Shown: piece after piece, positions 9,379 to 19,400 of the stretch
How the letters are laid out: the number at the start of each line of letters is the position of its first letter
How positions within the stretch are numbered: the first letter of the stretch is position 1
Notes under the pieces: model-generated
Database searches by the model: none
Told to the model about the DNA's origin: nothing
The model's input: the letters and a program-made list of their open reading frames with translations, nothing else
Position numbers and translations under genes: made by a program
Source: Cytophagales bacterium
Lineage (GTDB): Bacteria; Bacteroidota; Bacteroidia; Cytophagales; Cyclobacteriaceae
Direction of reading: 5' to 3'
NCBI GenBank assembly: GCA_013298505.1
Contig: JAAFHY010000001.1
Location: 124,001-188,000, forward strand
Length of the DNA: 64,000 bases

Positions 9379-11403
9379 CTATTTTTTCTTTAATACGATT
9401 TGCTCGGCATGTTTTGCCACTACCTGACTAAAAAACTCTTTAAGATTTGCATATTCATCTTGCGAGAATAAACTTCTGTTGATTGTAAAATTGCTTGATA
9501 CATTTATGAGGTTGCCAGCCTGCGCAACACTATACGTATAACGGGCAGCATTTTCGGGCAGAGCAAAAACCTTGCTCTTAGGCAATTCATCAACTGTATA
9601 GCCTTCGGGTATCTTTATTTTCGCCAAATACAATTCTTCTGATGGGTGCTCGAAGTCGATTGGGTAAGTTCGTTTATCAAGCTTAAATGGATTTTCATTC
9701 ATCTTTGCCACAACGAATGGACTGAAGTAGAGGGTGCCACCGGCCTCGGTAATATGTTCGCTGATGGTTACTTCATGAACCTCTTTTAAAGGTAAGTGGA
9801 GTTCTTTGGTGTTTTGAAATTCACTTTTTGCGAGCTGCCATTGTTTATTGCCCACAAATTTCTTGGTATATTCTTTTTCTCCTTTCGTAAAAATCAATTC
9901 TCTGGCTTCGGATGCACTATATCCGTTTTTATCTACCTTAACTAATCCCTTTAGCTCATTGGTTTCAGATAAAATTAAATCCGCAGAATATACTGTTCTG
10001 GTTTTTGATTTCGGTTGTAAATTAATCCATTGATAGCCGTCTTTAGCAACGGCAAATCCATTTCCATTCAAGCATCTTTTAGGCAAAATGCCCACAGGGG
10101 TGTATTTATCAGTGGCATCCAACAAAATAGATTTATCGCCAATCTTTACCAGGCAAACAACATAGTTGAATTGAGTAGAAACGGGTATGGTTTCGCGAAT
10201 AAAGCCATGATCGCGAGTACTGATCAAAACTAAGTTTACAGGTAGGCCAGCTTTCTCCAGCATAGAAGCAAGCAGAAAGTTAACCTCTGCAGCGCTTCCC
10301 TTTTTCTCTTCAAATGTTTTCTTGGCCGAGTTGTCTGCATATTTTCCGTACCGCTCGTCCCACAGAATATTTTTTCTAACGTATTCGAAAATCGCTATTG
10401 CTTTTTGCTCGGGTTCTGCAAGGCCCGCTGTAATTTGCTCAACCTCTTTTTTTAACGAATTATTTCCTGTAATCTCCTCTTTTACCCTGTCTAGATAGGT
10501 TTTGTTAATATCCTCCCAAGAACCCATGTAATTCTTTATGCCAGAGTTGCTAAATTCATTTGGAAATTTTGTGAATGAAAGCTCAAAATTGATTTTAGAA
10601 ATGTAATCGTTAGAGGTATTCATAAATGGCTCTGCTTTAAAGGCGGGGATATCTTTGGCAGCCCACCTGAAGCGATTCTCTTGATACTCTATTTTATCTT
10701 GGCTAAACGAAGTAGAAGCCACAGACCCTTCAGAACGCTCTTTTGTATTAATAGTAAAATAATTTGAGCCTGTTTCAGTTTCGCTAACATCCAATGTTAC
10801 GTAGCCCTGCATAAACTTTTCGTAATTGAAATATTCGGGTATGCGTGCTCTGTACTCACTCCATCGAGTTGGAATTCTGGTTTGGAATTCCCAATCTTGA
10901 AAATTGAAAATAAAGTCTGATACAACTTTATATGAAATTTCTAATATTGACCCAACCTTTACATTTTGCCAAGCAACTTTTGTTAGGTTAGTATTGGCAT
11001 CTAGCTTTTCTTTGAAGACCGCATCTCCTTTAGATTTTGTTTCAACTATTTTCCCGTTTTCAAGGTTGTACGTAACGACTTTTAAACCAGAAATCTTTTC
11101 TTCTAAATCATTTGCATGGTAAAGTGGAATGGTGAAGTTAGCCCGATCAAGACCATCTTTACTCAAGATTTTTATTCTTCTTATTCGTTCAAAAAAAAGT
11201 TGGAATCCATTCGTTTGACTATAACTTATCACCGATTCTGCGTAATCTGCCAACACCACCGCCTCCGCAGATGAGTCTTTTGGATACACAGTCATCTTCA
11301 TATCTTCCATGGGAATGTCTCCAAATTTAATAGGAGGCTTTTGTGCATAGGATGAAAAGCTAATTAAAAGTAAGGCCGTAATTGAAAATCGCATATGAAT
11401 CAT
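9379..11403 (-). CDS. DUF3857/transglutaminase-like paralogue lacking catalytic residues
   Basis: An exported 674-residue paralogue. The signal peptide is MRFSITALLLISFSSYAQ if translation starts at the second ATG (11394); the ATG at 11403 adds three residues. It has DUF3857, then a transglutaminase-like fold. Where an active enzyme has Cys it reads KKGSAAEVNFLLASML, and the His position is Asn in FNYVVCLV; the Asp survives in LLDATDKY. It therefore looks like a pseudo-enzyme. It is divergent from a second such paralogue and is co-transcribed with the Cys-containing one downstream. Confidence 0.85.
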   Translation of the reverse strand: MIHMRFSITALLLISFSSYAQKPPIKFGDIPMEDMKMTVYPKDSSAEAVVLADYAESVISYSQTNGFQLFFERIRRIKILSKDGLDRANFTIPLYHANDLEEKISGLKVVTYNLENGKIVETKSKGDAVFKEKLDANTNLTKVAWQNVKVGSILEISYKVVSDFIFNFQDWEFQTRIPTRWSEYRARIPEYFNYEKFMQGYVTLDVSETETGSNYFTINTKERSEGSVASTSFSQDKIEYQENRFRWAAKDIPAFKAEPFMNTSNDYISKINFELSFTKFPNEFSNSGIKNYMGSWEDINKTYLDRVKEEITGNNSLKKEVEQITAGLAEPEQKAIAIFEYVRKNILWDERYGKYADNSAKKTFEEKKGSAAEVNFLLASMLEKAGLPVNLVLISTRDHGFIRETIPVSTQFNYVVCLVKIGDKSILLDATDKYTPVGILPKRCLNGNGFAVAKDGYQWINLQPKSKTRTVYSADLILSETNELKGLVKVDKNGYSASEARELIFTKGEKEYTKKFVGNKQWQLAKSEFQNTKELHLPLKEVHEVTISEHITEAGGTLYFSPFVVAKMNENPFKLDKRTYPIDFEHPSEELYLAKIKIPEGYTVDELPKSKVFALPENAARYTYSVAQAGNLINVSSNFTINRSLFSQDEYANLKEFFSQVVAKHAEQIVLKKK

Positions 11404-11490
11404 TTTATGGCTGCAAAATGAATAGATTTTTTTGGAAATGATAACGGGTTACCCTAAAATGTATCAGATTTGAAAAAATATTGATACCAG

Positions 11491-13464
11491 ATGAAATTGC
11501 TGCTCAAATCGATACTTGCCCTTTGCTCAACTTGGTTGCCTAGTTGTTCTGTAGCTCAAAACCATGGCTTCCAATACGGTATACCCTCATCGAAAGATTT
11601 AGAAATGAAAACTTACCCATTAGATTCTTCGGCTACAGCGGTGGTAATAAACGAGTTTGGCGAAGTTTATTTTGACAATGATAATGGAAACATAGTTTTG
11701 GAGCTTCATAAAAAAATTAAGGTACTAAAAAAGGAAGGTACCGAGCAGGCTAACTTTAAAATTCTCTTGCGCAAGAATGACTCAAGAAAAGAAGAGATCC
11801 AATCACTCGAAGGCATTACTCATTATTTGGAAAACGGTTTAATAAAAAATTCTAAACTAGATAGTAAAGCAATTTTTTACGAGCAAAATCCCAATTACAC
11901 ACTAGTTAAATTTACAGTTCCAAATGCTGTAGTAGGAAGCATCATTGAAGTAAGGTATAAGATCAGCAGCCCATTCATCTTTAATCTACATCCGTGGGAA
12001 TTTCAATCGGATATCCCAAAAGTAGAGTCTCAGTTTTGGGCGTTGATCCAGGGCAACTATGTTTATAATGCTTCTCTACGGGGGTCTCTAAAATTAAATT
12101 TGAACGAAACTGAATTGGTTAAAGACTGTTTTTCTTTCGGAACTGCCAAAGCCGATTGTAGCCGTTTAAAATACGGTATGAAAAATATTCCAGCGTTTAA
12201 AGAAGAAGAGTACATGACAGCCAAAAGTAATTTCCTTTCGGCTATCAGTTTTGAATTAGAACAAATCAGGTACTTTGATGGGCGGGTGGATAAGATAACA
12301 AAAGAATGGAAGGATGTAGAAGAAGAATTGAAAGAGCACGCAGATTTTGGCACACAAATCAGGAAGGCTAAAAATCTATTTGAAAAAGGAGTTGAAACTC
12401 TTACAAGCGGTGTGGCCGATCCACTTGAAAAGGCAAGAAGAATTTTTAACTGGATAAAGCTGCAATACAATTGGAACGATTACCTAGGGAAGTATGCTGA
12501 AAACGGAGTGAAAAAATCGGTTGAGTCGAAGAAAGGAAATGTAGGCGACATTAACCTCTCGCTACTTGGTGCTTTGCAGGCGGCCGAGTTAGAGGCTAAC
12601 CCAGTTATTCTTTCTACCCGCGAAAATGGACTTCCTAATAGTTTGTATCCGGTGTTGAGTGATTTTAATTACGTAGTAGTTCAGCTGGTGGTTGGCGAAA
12701 ATTCTTATTTGCTAGATGCTACTGATCATTTCATGCCGTTCGGTCTATTGCCTGAAAGATGTTTGAATGGAAAGGGAAGATTGTTGGCCAAGAAGAATTC
12801 GGTGGATGTTGATCTTATTCCAAAAGGCAAAGAGAAATCGGTGACAACCATTTCTCTAAAGTTGAATGAAGAAGGGGTCTTACGAGGATCTCTACAAATC
12901 AATTCATACGACTATCAAGCCCTAAAAATCCGGAAGGTGATTAAATCCTATTCCAATATAGCGGGATATGTTCAGTCTCTTGAAAAAAAGTGGAACGCAA
13001 AAGCAATTAAAAATTATACAGTAGAAAATTTAGATGACCTCGAAAAGCCATTAATTGAGAAGATGGACATTGAGATGCAGGAGAACAACGCTTCGAACCT
13101 TCAACAAATTTATTTCAACCCATTTTTAGCAGGGCGTTGGACAGAGAATCCATTTAAATTAACAGAAAGGACTTATCCGGTTGACTTTGGGGTTGCGCAA
13201 GAAGAAACAGTTTTGTTAAGTTTAGACTATCCGTCCAATTTTCATCTCGATGAGATTCCAAAAAATGTTGTTTTGGCAATGCCGAGTAAAGGAGGAAAAT
13301 ATACTTTTAGTTTTAATAATTTGGGGAACAAATTTAATGTCTCCTATAGCCTTAACTTAACTAAAGCTATTTATGATGCTGCCGAATATCAATCTTTGAA
13401 AGACCTGTTTGCACGAATTGTTCAACTTAAGCAAACAGATCTTGTTCTTGTTAAAAACAACTAA
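11491..13464 (+). CDS. Second degenerate DUF3857/transglutaminase-like paralogue
   Basis: An exported 657-residue protein with the same build as its divergent neighbour (for example YPLDSSATAVVINEFGE against YPKDSSAEAVVLADYAE, and PERCLNGKGRLLAKK against PKRCLNGNGFAVAKD). The N-terminus is a signal peptide ending LPSCSVAQ; it could be cleaved as a lipoprotein (LPSC) or by signal peptidase I. The Cys position reads KKGNVGDINLSLLG and the His position FNYVVVQL, so both catalytic residues are missing while LLDATD remains. Its TAA is followed directly by the GTG of radA, so radA is probably translationally coupled to it. Confidence 0.85.
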   Translation: MKLLLKSILALCSTWLPSCSVAQNHGFQYGIPSSKDLEMKTYPLDSSATAVVINEFGEVYFDNDNGNIVLELHKKIKVLKKEGTEQANFKILLRKNDSRKEEIQSLEGITHYLENGLIKNSKLDSKAIFYEQNPNYTLVKFTVPNAVVGSIIEVRYKISSPFIFNLHPWEFQSDIPKVESQFWALIQGNYVYNASLRGSLKLNLNETELVKDCFSFGTAKADCSRLKYGMKNIPAFKEEEYMTAKSNFLSAISFELEQIRYFDGRVDKITKEWKDVEEELKEHADFGTQIRKAKNLFEKGVETLTSGVADPLEKARRIFNWIKLQYNWNDYLGKYAENGVKKSVESKKGNVGDINLSLLGALQAAELEANPVILSTRENGLPNSLYPVLSDFNYVVVQLVVGENSYLLDATDHFMPFGLLPERCLNGKGRLLAKKNSVDVDLIPKGKEKSVTTISLKLNEEGVLRGSLQINSYDYQALKIRKVIKSYSNIAGYVQSLEKKWNAKAIKNYTVENLDDLEKPLIEKMDIEMQENNASNLQQIYFNPFLAGRWTENPFKLTERTYPVDFGVAQEETVLLSLDYPSNFHLDEIPKNVVLAMPSKGGKYTFSFNNLGNKFNVSYSLNLTKAIYDAAEYQSLKDLFARIVQLKQTDLVLVKNN

Positions 13465-14868
13465 GTGGCCAAATCCAAAACTTCCTTCTTCTGTCAAAGC
13501 TGTGGCTATGAATCGGCCAAGTGGCTGGGCAAGTGCCCTTCATGCAACTCATGGAATTCGTTTGTTGAAGAAATCGTAATGAAGGAAGAAACGAATAAAA
13601 ATGAATGGAAGCCAGAACCTGGAAAAGCAAGGCAAGAAAAACCACGCACACTTGATGAGATAGAGTCTACCAAGGAAATCAGGATCAGTTCTTCCGATCA
13701 AGAGTTCGATCGTGTTTTGGGCGGAGGAATTGTATTTGGTTCGTTAGTTTTAATTGGTGGCGAACCGGGCATTGGGAAATCTACATTGATGCTACAAGTT
13801 GGGTTAGCATTGAATAAACTAAAAGTACTTTACGTTTCTGGTGAAGAGAGCGATCAGCAAATTAAGATGCGCGCAGAGCGACTTTCTCCTTTCTCCAGCG
13901 GAGAGGGGCTGGGGGTGAGGTCTGATAACTTTTTTGTGCTGACGGAAACGAATACAAGAAATATTTTTCAATCCATCGAAATGCTGCAACCTCAATTGCT
14001 CATTATCGATTCTATCCAAACCCTACATTCGCATCAACTTGATTCTGCAGCAGGCAGCGTAGGGCAAGTGCGTCAATGTGCTGCTGAGTTGATGAAGTTT
14101 GCAAAGGAAACGAACACACCAGTTTTTTTAGTTGGGCATATTACCAAAGATGGAATGTTGGCTGGGCCAAAAGTATTAGAGCACATGGTAGATACGGTTT
14201 TGCAATTTGAAGGCGATCGCCATTTGGCTTATCGCATTTTGCGCACAACAAAAAATCGTTTTGGCTCTACTTCTGAGATTGGAATTTATGAAATGCTTGG
14301 CAACGGCCTTCGTGAAGTTTCCAATCCATCTGAAATTTTGATTTCACAAAAAGATGGGAATCTAAGTGGTGCAACTATTGGTGCAACCATTGAGGGAAAT
14401 CGTCCATTATTAATTGAAATACAATCTTTAGTGAGCCCAGCTTCGTATGGCACGCCACAGCGCACGCCCACGGGGTTTGATCAAAAGAGATTGAATATGC
14501 TGTTAGCTGTTTTAGAAAAGCGATGCGGATTTCGGCTGGGAACGCAAGACGTGTTCTTAAACATGGCGGGAGGCATTAGTGTAGAAGATCCAGCCATTGA
14601 TTTAGCCATTTGTATTTCAATTATTTCTTCGATGGAAGAAATACCTGTCTCAGATAAAATTTGTTTTGCGGCCGAAGTGGGTTTGGGTGGAGAGCTGCGT
14701 GCAGTAAACAGAATTGATCAACGAATTTCGGAAGCAGAGAAATTGGGCTTCCAAGAAATTTATATTTCAAAGTACAGCCAGAAATCCATCGACACCCAAA
14801 AATCTAAAATCAAAGTGAAGTCGTTTGGAAAATTGACGGAGGTGTTTAAGGAGTTGTTTGGTCAATAA
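13465..14868 (+). CDS. radA: DNA repair protein RadA (Sms)
   Basis: A 467-residue RecA-like ATPase that processes recombination intermediates and drives branch migration. It has a C4 zinc finger (C10, C13, C24, C27), Walker A GGEPGIGKST (98-107), the RadA-specific KNRFG motif (263-267) and a C-terminal Lon-like domain (FRLGTQDVFLNMAGGISVEDPA). The start is GTG directly after the stop of the previous gene. Residues 141-152 (SPFSSGEGLGVR) are an insertion encoded by a palindromic repeat, placed between the Walker A domain helix and strand; homologues such as E. coli RadA are about nine residues shorter here. Confidence 0.95.
   Translation: MAKSKTSFFCQSCGYESAKWLGKCPSCNSWNSFVEEIVMKEETNKNEWKPEPGKARQEKPRTLDEIESTKEIRISSSDQEFDRVLGGGIVFGSLVLIGGEPGIGKSTLMLQVGLALNKLKVLYVSGEESDQQIKMRAERLSPFSSGEGLGVRSDNFFVLTETNTRNIFQSIEMLQPQLLIIDSIQTLHSHQLDSAAGSVGQVRQCAAELMKFAKETNTPVFLVGHITKDGMLAGPKVLEHMVDTVLQFEGDRHLAYRILRTTKNRFGSTSEIGIYEMLGNGLREVSNPSEILISQKDGNLSGATIGATIEGNRPLLIEIQSLVSPASYGTPQRTPTGFDQKRLNMLLAVLEKRCGFRLGTQDVFLNMAGGISVEDPAIDLAICISIISSMEEIPVSDKICFAAEVGLGGELRAVNRIDQRISEAEKLGFQEIYISKYSQKSIDTQKSKIKVKSFGKLTEVFKELFGQ
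13885..13922. repeat. Intragenic palindromic repeat inside radA
   Basis: Bases around TCTCCTTTCTCCAGCGGAGA followed by GGGGCTGGGGGTGAGGTC form a GC-rich element unlike the surrounding radA sequence. CTCC(A) and GGAG form the palindromic core. The minus strand reads PHPQPLSAGE, a peptide that turns up in many genomes as a spurious translation of a dispersed repeat. Here the copy sits in frame and adds SPFSSGEGLGVR to RadA. I saw no second copy in this window. Confidence 0.7.
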
Positions 14869-14889
14869 ATTAGGTATTCAATCTGCAAC

Positions 14890-16101
14890 ATGCTGCCGAG
14901 TGAAGTCTTGCAAATCAGTCAACCTAACGTTCAGGAATTCATACTTGAAAATGAGAATGTAGATGAAAAGAAATTACTTCTTTCAAAAAAAGAAATCTTA
15001 GGCATCCCTTCAAACCTTATCGCCAACCAAATTTCTGGAAGGCGCAAAGCCAAAATAAAACTACCAACTTGGTATAAGGCAAAAGGAATCGTATACCACT
15101 CAAACCTAGCGATTGAGCAAAGCTCTTCGGAAGCAACTGCAAGATTCAAGACTCAAACCATTGCTGATTTGATAAAGAGCAGAAAGTCTATGGTCGACTT
15201 AACAGGTGGCTTTGGAGTGGACAGCTTTTTCCTTTCGAAAAATTTCGATCAAGTAAATTATGTAGAGCCCAACAAAGAACTTGTTGAGATAGTAACGCAC
15301 AACTATCAACTGCTTCGCACTACCAACATTCAGCATTACGCTCAAACAGCAGAGGAGTTTTTAAAAGATACTTCCTCTCAATTTGATCTTTTTTTTTTAG
15401 ATCCATCGCGCAGAGACGAAAGCAACAGAAAAGTTTTTAGGTTGGCCGATTGCGTCCCCAACATAACAAAGCTTCAACCACATATTTTTGAAAGAACCAA
15501 TCACCTTTTATTGAAGGCTTCACCTTTATTAGATATTCAACAAGGGTTAAGAGAAATCGCTCACGTAAAAAAAATAATTGTGGTTTCGGTAGAGAACGAT
15601 TGCAAAGAACTTCTCTTTTTTATCGATCAAAATTTTTCAGACGAACCTGTCATTGAAGCCGTAAATCTTGATCAACAGGGAAAAGTAAAAGAAACATTCT
15701 CTTTCTTAGCTTCTGATGAAAAAAAATCCGAGACACTGTTTAGCAAACCGAATGCATATTTATACGAACCCAACGCTTCAATTCTAAAAGGGGGTGCTTT
15801 TAAATTGATCTCAAGCCGTTTCAGCCTTTTCAAGTTGCAGACCAGCACCCACCTTTATACCTCGCAAGAATTGATCCCCAATTTCCCAGGGCGAACTTTT
15901 AAAATCGAAAAGATTGATCCAACCGACAGAGAATTGAAAATGCTTTTGCCCGATGGAAAAGCCAACGTAGCTACACGCAACTACCCGTTGAGCGCAGAAG
16001 CACTCAAGAAGAAATTAAAGCTAAAAGATGGAGGAGAAAAATTTGTGATTGGCTTTTCGGGCATTGATAAAAAACACATTACAATAGCCATTAAAATTTA
16101 A
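14890..16101 (+). CDS. Class I SAM-dependent methyltransferase, PG1098/THUMP-like family
   Basis: A 403-residue protein with a central Rossmann methyltransferase fold: motif I MVDLTGGFGVDSFFLSK, the acidic strand-2 end YVEPN, and FDLFFLDPSRRDE as the motif IV equivalent. The C-terminal 120 residues (LFKLQTSTHLYTSQELIPNFPGRTF) match the THUMP-like/ferredoxin-like domain seen in the Porphyromonas PG1098 family. The methylated substrate is not known; nucleic acid is a guess from the domain type. It starts 21 bases after radA and is probably in the same transcript. Its end overlaps a small convergent gene by 11 bases. Confidence 0.8.
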   Translation: MLPSEVLQISQPNVQEFILENENVDEKKLLLSKKEILGIPSNLIANQISGRRKAKIKLPTWYKAKGIVYHSNLAIEQSSSEATARFKTQTIADLIKSRKSMVDLTGGFGVDSFFLSKNFDQVNYVEPNKELVEIVTHNYQLLRTTNIQHYAQTAEEFLKDTSSQFDLFFLDPSRRDESNRKVFRLADCVPNITKLQPHIFERTNHLLLKASPLLDIQQGLREIAHVKKIIVVSVENDCKELLFFIDQNFSDEPVIEAVNLDQQGKVKETFSFLASDEKKSETLFSKPNAYLYEPNASILKGGAFKLISSRFSLFKLQTSTHLYTSQELIPNFPGRTFKIEKIDPTDRELKMLLPDGKANVATRNYPLSAEALKKKLKLKDGGEKFVIGFSGIDKKHITIAIKI

Positions 16102-16285
16102 TCCACCCCAACACATAATAAATAATTAGGAAAAAAATGGCCAACGATCCATACACTTGAATTATCTTCTTGCGGTTTTGCACGTCTTCCCACCAAAGCA
16201 TGATCCACGGCTTTAATAAGCCGATTAACAAGAACATAAAACTTGTTATAGCTAACAAAAGAAAGAGCAGCCTCAGATAGTTCAT
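16091..16285 (-). CDS. Small conserved membrane protein
   Basis: A 64-residue protein with two membrane helices (LLFLLLAITSFMFLLIGLL and LAIFFLIIYYVLGWIKF) separated by a short polar loop with WWEDVQNRKKIIQVYG. I have seen this loop pattern in short Bacteroidota membrane proteins, which supports a real gene. Function is unknown. It is convergent with the methyltransferase gene and overlaps its last 11 bases. Confidence 0.65.
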   Translation of the reverse strand: MNYLRLLFLLLAITSFMFLLIGLLKPWIMLWWEDVQNRKKIIQVYGSLAIFFLIIYYVLGWIKF

Positions 16286-16311
16286 CGCAGCAAAGTTAAG
16301 CGAATGTTGGG

Positions 16312-16361
16312 AGGTTTAAAGTCTAAAGAGTTCAACAGAAACTTTTCAACTTTAAACTCCT
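16312..16361. repeat. Imperfect inverted repeat upstream of mfd
   Basis: The arms GTTTAAAGT (16314-16322 region) and ACTTTAAAC (near 16348-16357) are exact inverses. The similarity extends outward and inward with a few mismatches, giving roughly 23-base arms with a very short loop. It lies between the small membrane protein gene and mfd. It may be a decayed intergenic element or a transcription stop; there is no T run. Confidence 0.4.
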
Positions 16362-16378
16362 AACTCATAACTTCCTTC

Positions 16379-16386
16379 TATATTTG
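16379..16386 (+). promoter_or_regulatory. Candidate -7 promoter element for mfd
   Basis: TATATTTG is an exact match to the Bacteroidota TAnnTTTG element. It lies 16 bases before the TTG start of mfd, which would leave a very short leader. A -33 TTG at proper spacing is not obvious. Confidence 0.35.
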
Positions 16387-16402
16387 CGGCTCATTTTTTA
16401 GA

Positions 16403-19400
16403 TTGAAGGCAGCAGATTTTATTTCTCTTTATCGTACGGATGCGTTTATTCAAACCCTTGCCGAGGGAATCCGTGTGCGCGTACCCCAAAGCGTTGCTGG
16501 CGAAAATATCTCTCACTCATCTGCTATTCAAGTAAAAGGGCTTCATGGAAGTTTAGATGCCGTGGTGCTGGCATCGGTTTATAAAAGTGTACGGTCAAAT
16601 CATCTAATCGTATTGCACGATAAAGAAGAGGCTTCTTTCTTCATGAATGATTTGCAGAATTTGTTGGAAGAAAAAGAAATTTTTCTGTTCCCCATGTCGT
16701 ACAAAAGACCGTACGAATACGATGAGATTGAGAATGCCAACGTATTGATGCGTGCAGAAGTACTAAACCAACTTAGCAATCACCCCGAAGGCAATATTAT
16801 TGTAACCTACCCAGAGGCGCTTTCTGAAAAAGTGATCAACAAAAAATCGCTTGCATCAAATACGTTTATTGTTAAAAAAGGTGAACAGCTCGATCGAGAA
16901 TTTTTAGAAGAATATTTGCACACCTACGACTTTGAAAAAACAGAGTTTGTTTTTGAGGCGGGTCAGTTTGCCATACGTGGAGGTATTATAGATGTGTTTT
17001 CTTTTGCCAACGAACTGCCCTATCGCATTGAGTTGTTTGGCAATGAAGTAGACAGCATACGTAGCTTCGATCCGGGCTCGCAACTTTCGGTAGATGTGCT
17101 TGAGAAAGTGAGTTTAATGCCCAACGTGCAAACGCGTTTGGTTCAAGAACAACGCCAATCCATCTTTGAATTTATCTCTCCAACCACACGCGTGTGGCTT
17201 AAAGATACGCAGCTAACGCAAGATGTAATTAATAGATGTTTTGCAAAAGCCAGCCAGAGTTTTGATAAGATACTGGCTGAAAGCGGCCAAATAAAGGTGG
17301 TGTTAGAACCCGCGCAGCTTTTTGAAACCTCCGATGATTTTAAAGATCATCTGACAAAATTTTCAAGAATAGAATTTGGGTCGAGGTATTCATTTACCGA
17401 TGCAAAAATCGTAGAGTTCAAGTCTTCGGTGCAGCCATCATTCAATAAGAATTTTGAGCTATTGGCTACCAACTTGTTAGATTTTCAGCAACAGGGGTTT
17501 GCCAATTTCATAGCTGCCGAGCAGCCAAAGCAAAGCGAACGATTGCATGGAGTGTTTGAAGAAATCCACCCCGAACTAAAATTTCAAACACTCTCGTTCT
17601 CTTTACGCCAAGGCTTTGTAGACCCTAGCCTAAAAATAGTTTGCTACACCGATCATCAAATTTTTGAACGCTACCATCGCTACAAAAGCAAAGAGAAATT
17701 TTCTAAATCAAAGGCTCTTACTTTTCGTGAGTTACAGAGCATGCAGCCGGGCGATTTTGTTACCCACATCGACTATGGCATTGGCAAATTTGCAGGCCTC
17801 GAAAAAAAAGAAGTAAACGGAAAAGAACAAGAAGCGATACGGCTCATCTTCAGAGACGATGATATGCTTTACGTAAGCATCCACGCCTTACATAAAATAT
17901 CAAAGTATTCTGGCAAAGATGGCGCGACCCCTCCTATTAGTAAATTAGGAAGTAACGAATGGGATAGCCGAAAATCAAAAGCTAAAAAGAAAGTAAAAGA
18001 TATTGCCAAAGAGCTGATTGCTCTCTATGCAAAAAGAAAAGGCTCGCCCGGTTTCGCTTTCGCGGAAGATGGCTTTTTGCAAGCAGAGTTAGAATCATCT
18101 TTTATCTATGAAGACACGCCCGATCAAGCGAAAGCCACCGAAGACGTAAAGCGCGATATGCAGCAACCACACCCCATGGATCGACTGGTGTGTGGCGATG
18201 TAGGGTTCGGAAAAACAGAGGTGGCTGTGCGGGCAGCTTTTAAAGCAGCAACCGAAGGCAAGCAGGTGGCTGTATTGGTGCCAACTACCATTTTGGCCAT
18301 GCAACACTACCGAACTTTTTCTGAACGATTGGCCGATTTCCCAATCAAAATAGAATACGTGTCGCGCTTTAAAACAGAAAAAGAGATCAAAGAGATAATA
18401 AACGAAGTAAAAGAAGGCACGGTCAATATTATTATTGGAACACACCGCGTAGTTAGCAAAGATGTGTTGTTTAAAGACTTGGGCTTATTGATTATAGACG
18501 AAGAGCAAAAATTTGGTGTAAAAGTTAAAGACCGATTAAAGGAGCTGAAGGTAAATGTAGACGTGCTCACGTTAACGGCAACGCCCATTCCACGAACCCT
18601 GCATTTTTCTCTTATGGGCGCGCGCGATCTAAGCATTATTGCAACGCCTCCGCCAAATAGGCAACCTGTTACCACCGAACTGCACACATTTGATGAGGTA
18701 GTAATTCGCGATGCAGTAAGCCACGAATTAAAAAGAGGAGGGCAAGTGTTTTTTGTGCACAATAGAATTAGTGATATCGAACAATTAGCGAATGTGATAT
18801 TTAAACTTGTTCCCGATTCGCGCATAGGCATTGCCCACGGCCAAATGGATGGCGACAAGTTAGAGAAGGCGATGATGAAGTTTATTGAAGGTGAATATGA
18901 TGTGCTCGTTTCTACTAACATAATTGAATCGGGATTGGATATACCCAATGCCAATACGATTATTATCAATCAGGCTCATTTATTTGGGTTGAGTGATTTG
19001 CACCAAATGCGAGGCCGTGTGGGGCGATCGAACAAAAAGGCATTCTGTTATTTACTTACTCCGCCTACTTCGGTTCTGTCTTCCGATTCGCGCAAGCGGC
19101 TTGCAGCCTTGGAAGAATTTTCGGATTTGGGCGATGGCTTTAAAGTAGCCATGAGAGATTTGGACATCAGGGGCGCGGGCGATTTGTTGGGAGGCGAGCA
19201 AAGCGGCTTTATTACCGATTTGGGTTTTGATACCTACCATAAAATTTTAGATGATGCTATTCAAGAGTTGAAAGAAACCGAATTTAAAGATTTGTTTGCC
19301 GAAGAACTTTTGGCCAAAGCAAAATTAGTAACACAAGATTGCATTATTGAAACCGACCTCGAAATACTAATCCCTGATACTTACATTAACAATACAAGCG

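Noticed and set aside
13819-14019. A 66-residue minus-strand frame inside radA containing PHPQPLSAGE
   Set aside because: It is the antisense reading of the palindromic repeat in radA and the surrounding coding sequence.
18307-18969. A 220-residue minus-strand open frame within mfd
   Set aside because: It lies wholly opposite the helicase core of mfd, has a Ser/Thr/Ile-rich composition typical of antisense frames, and shows no domain.
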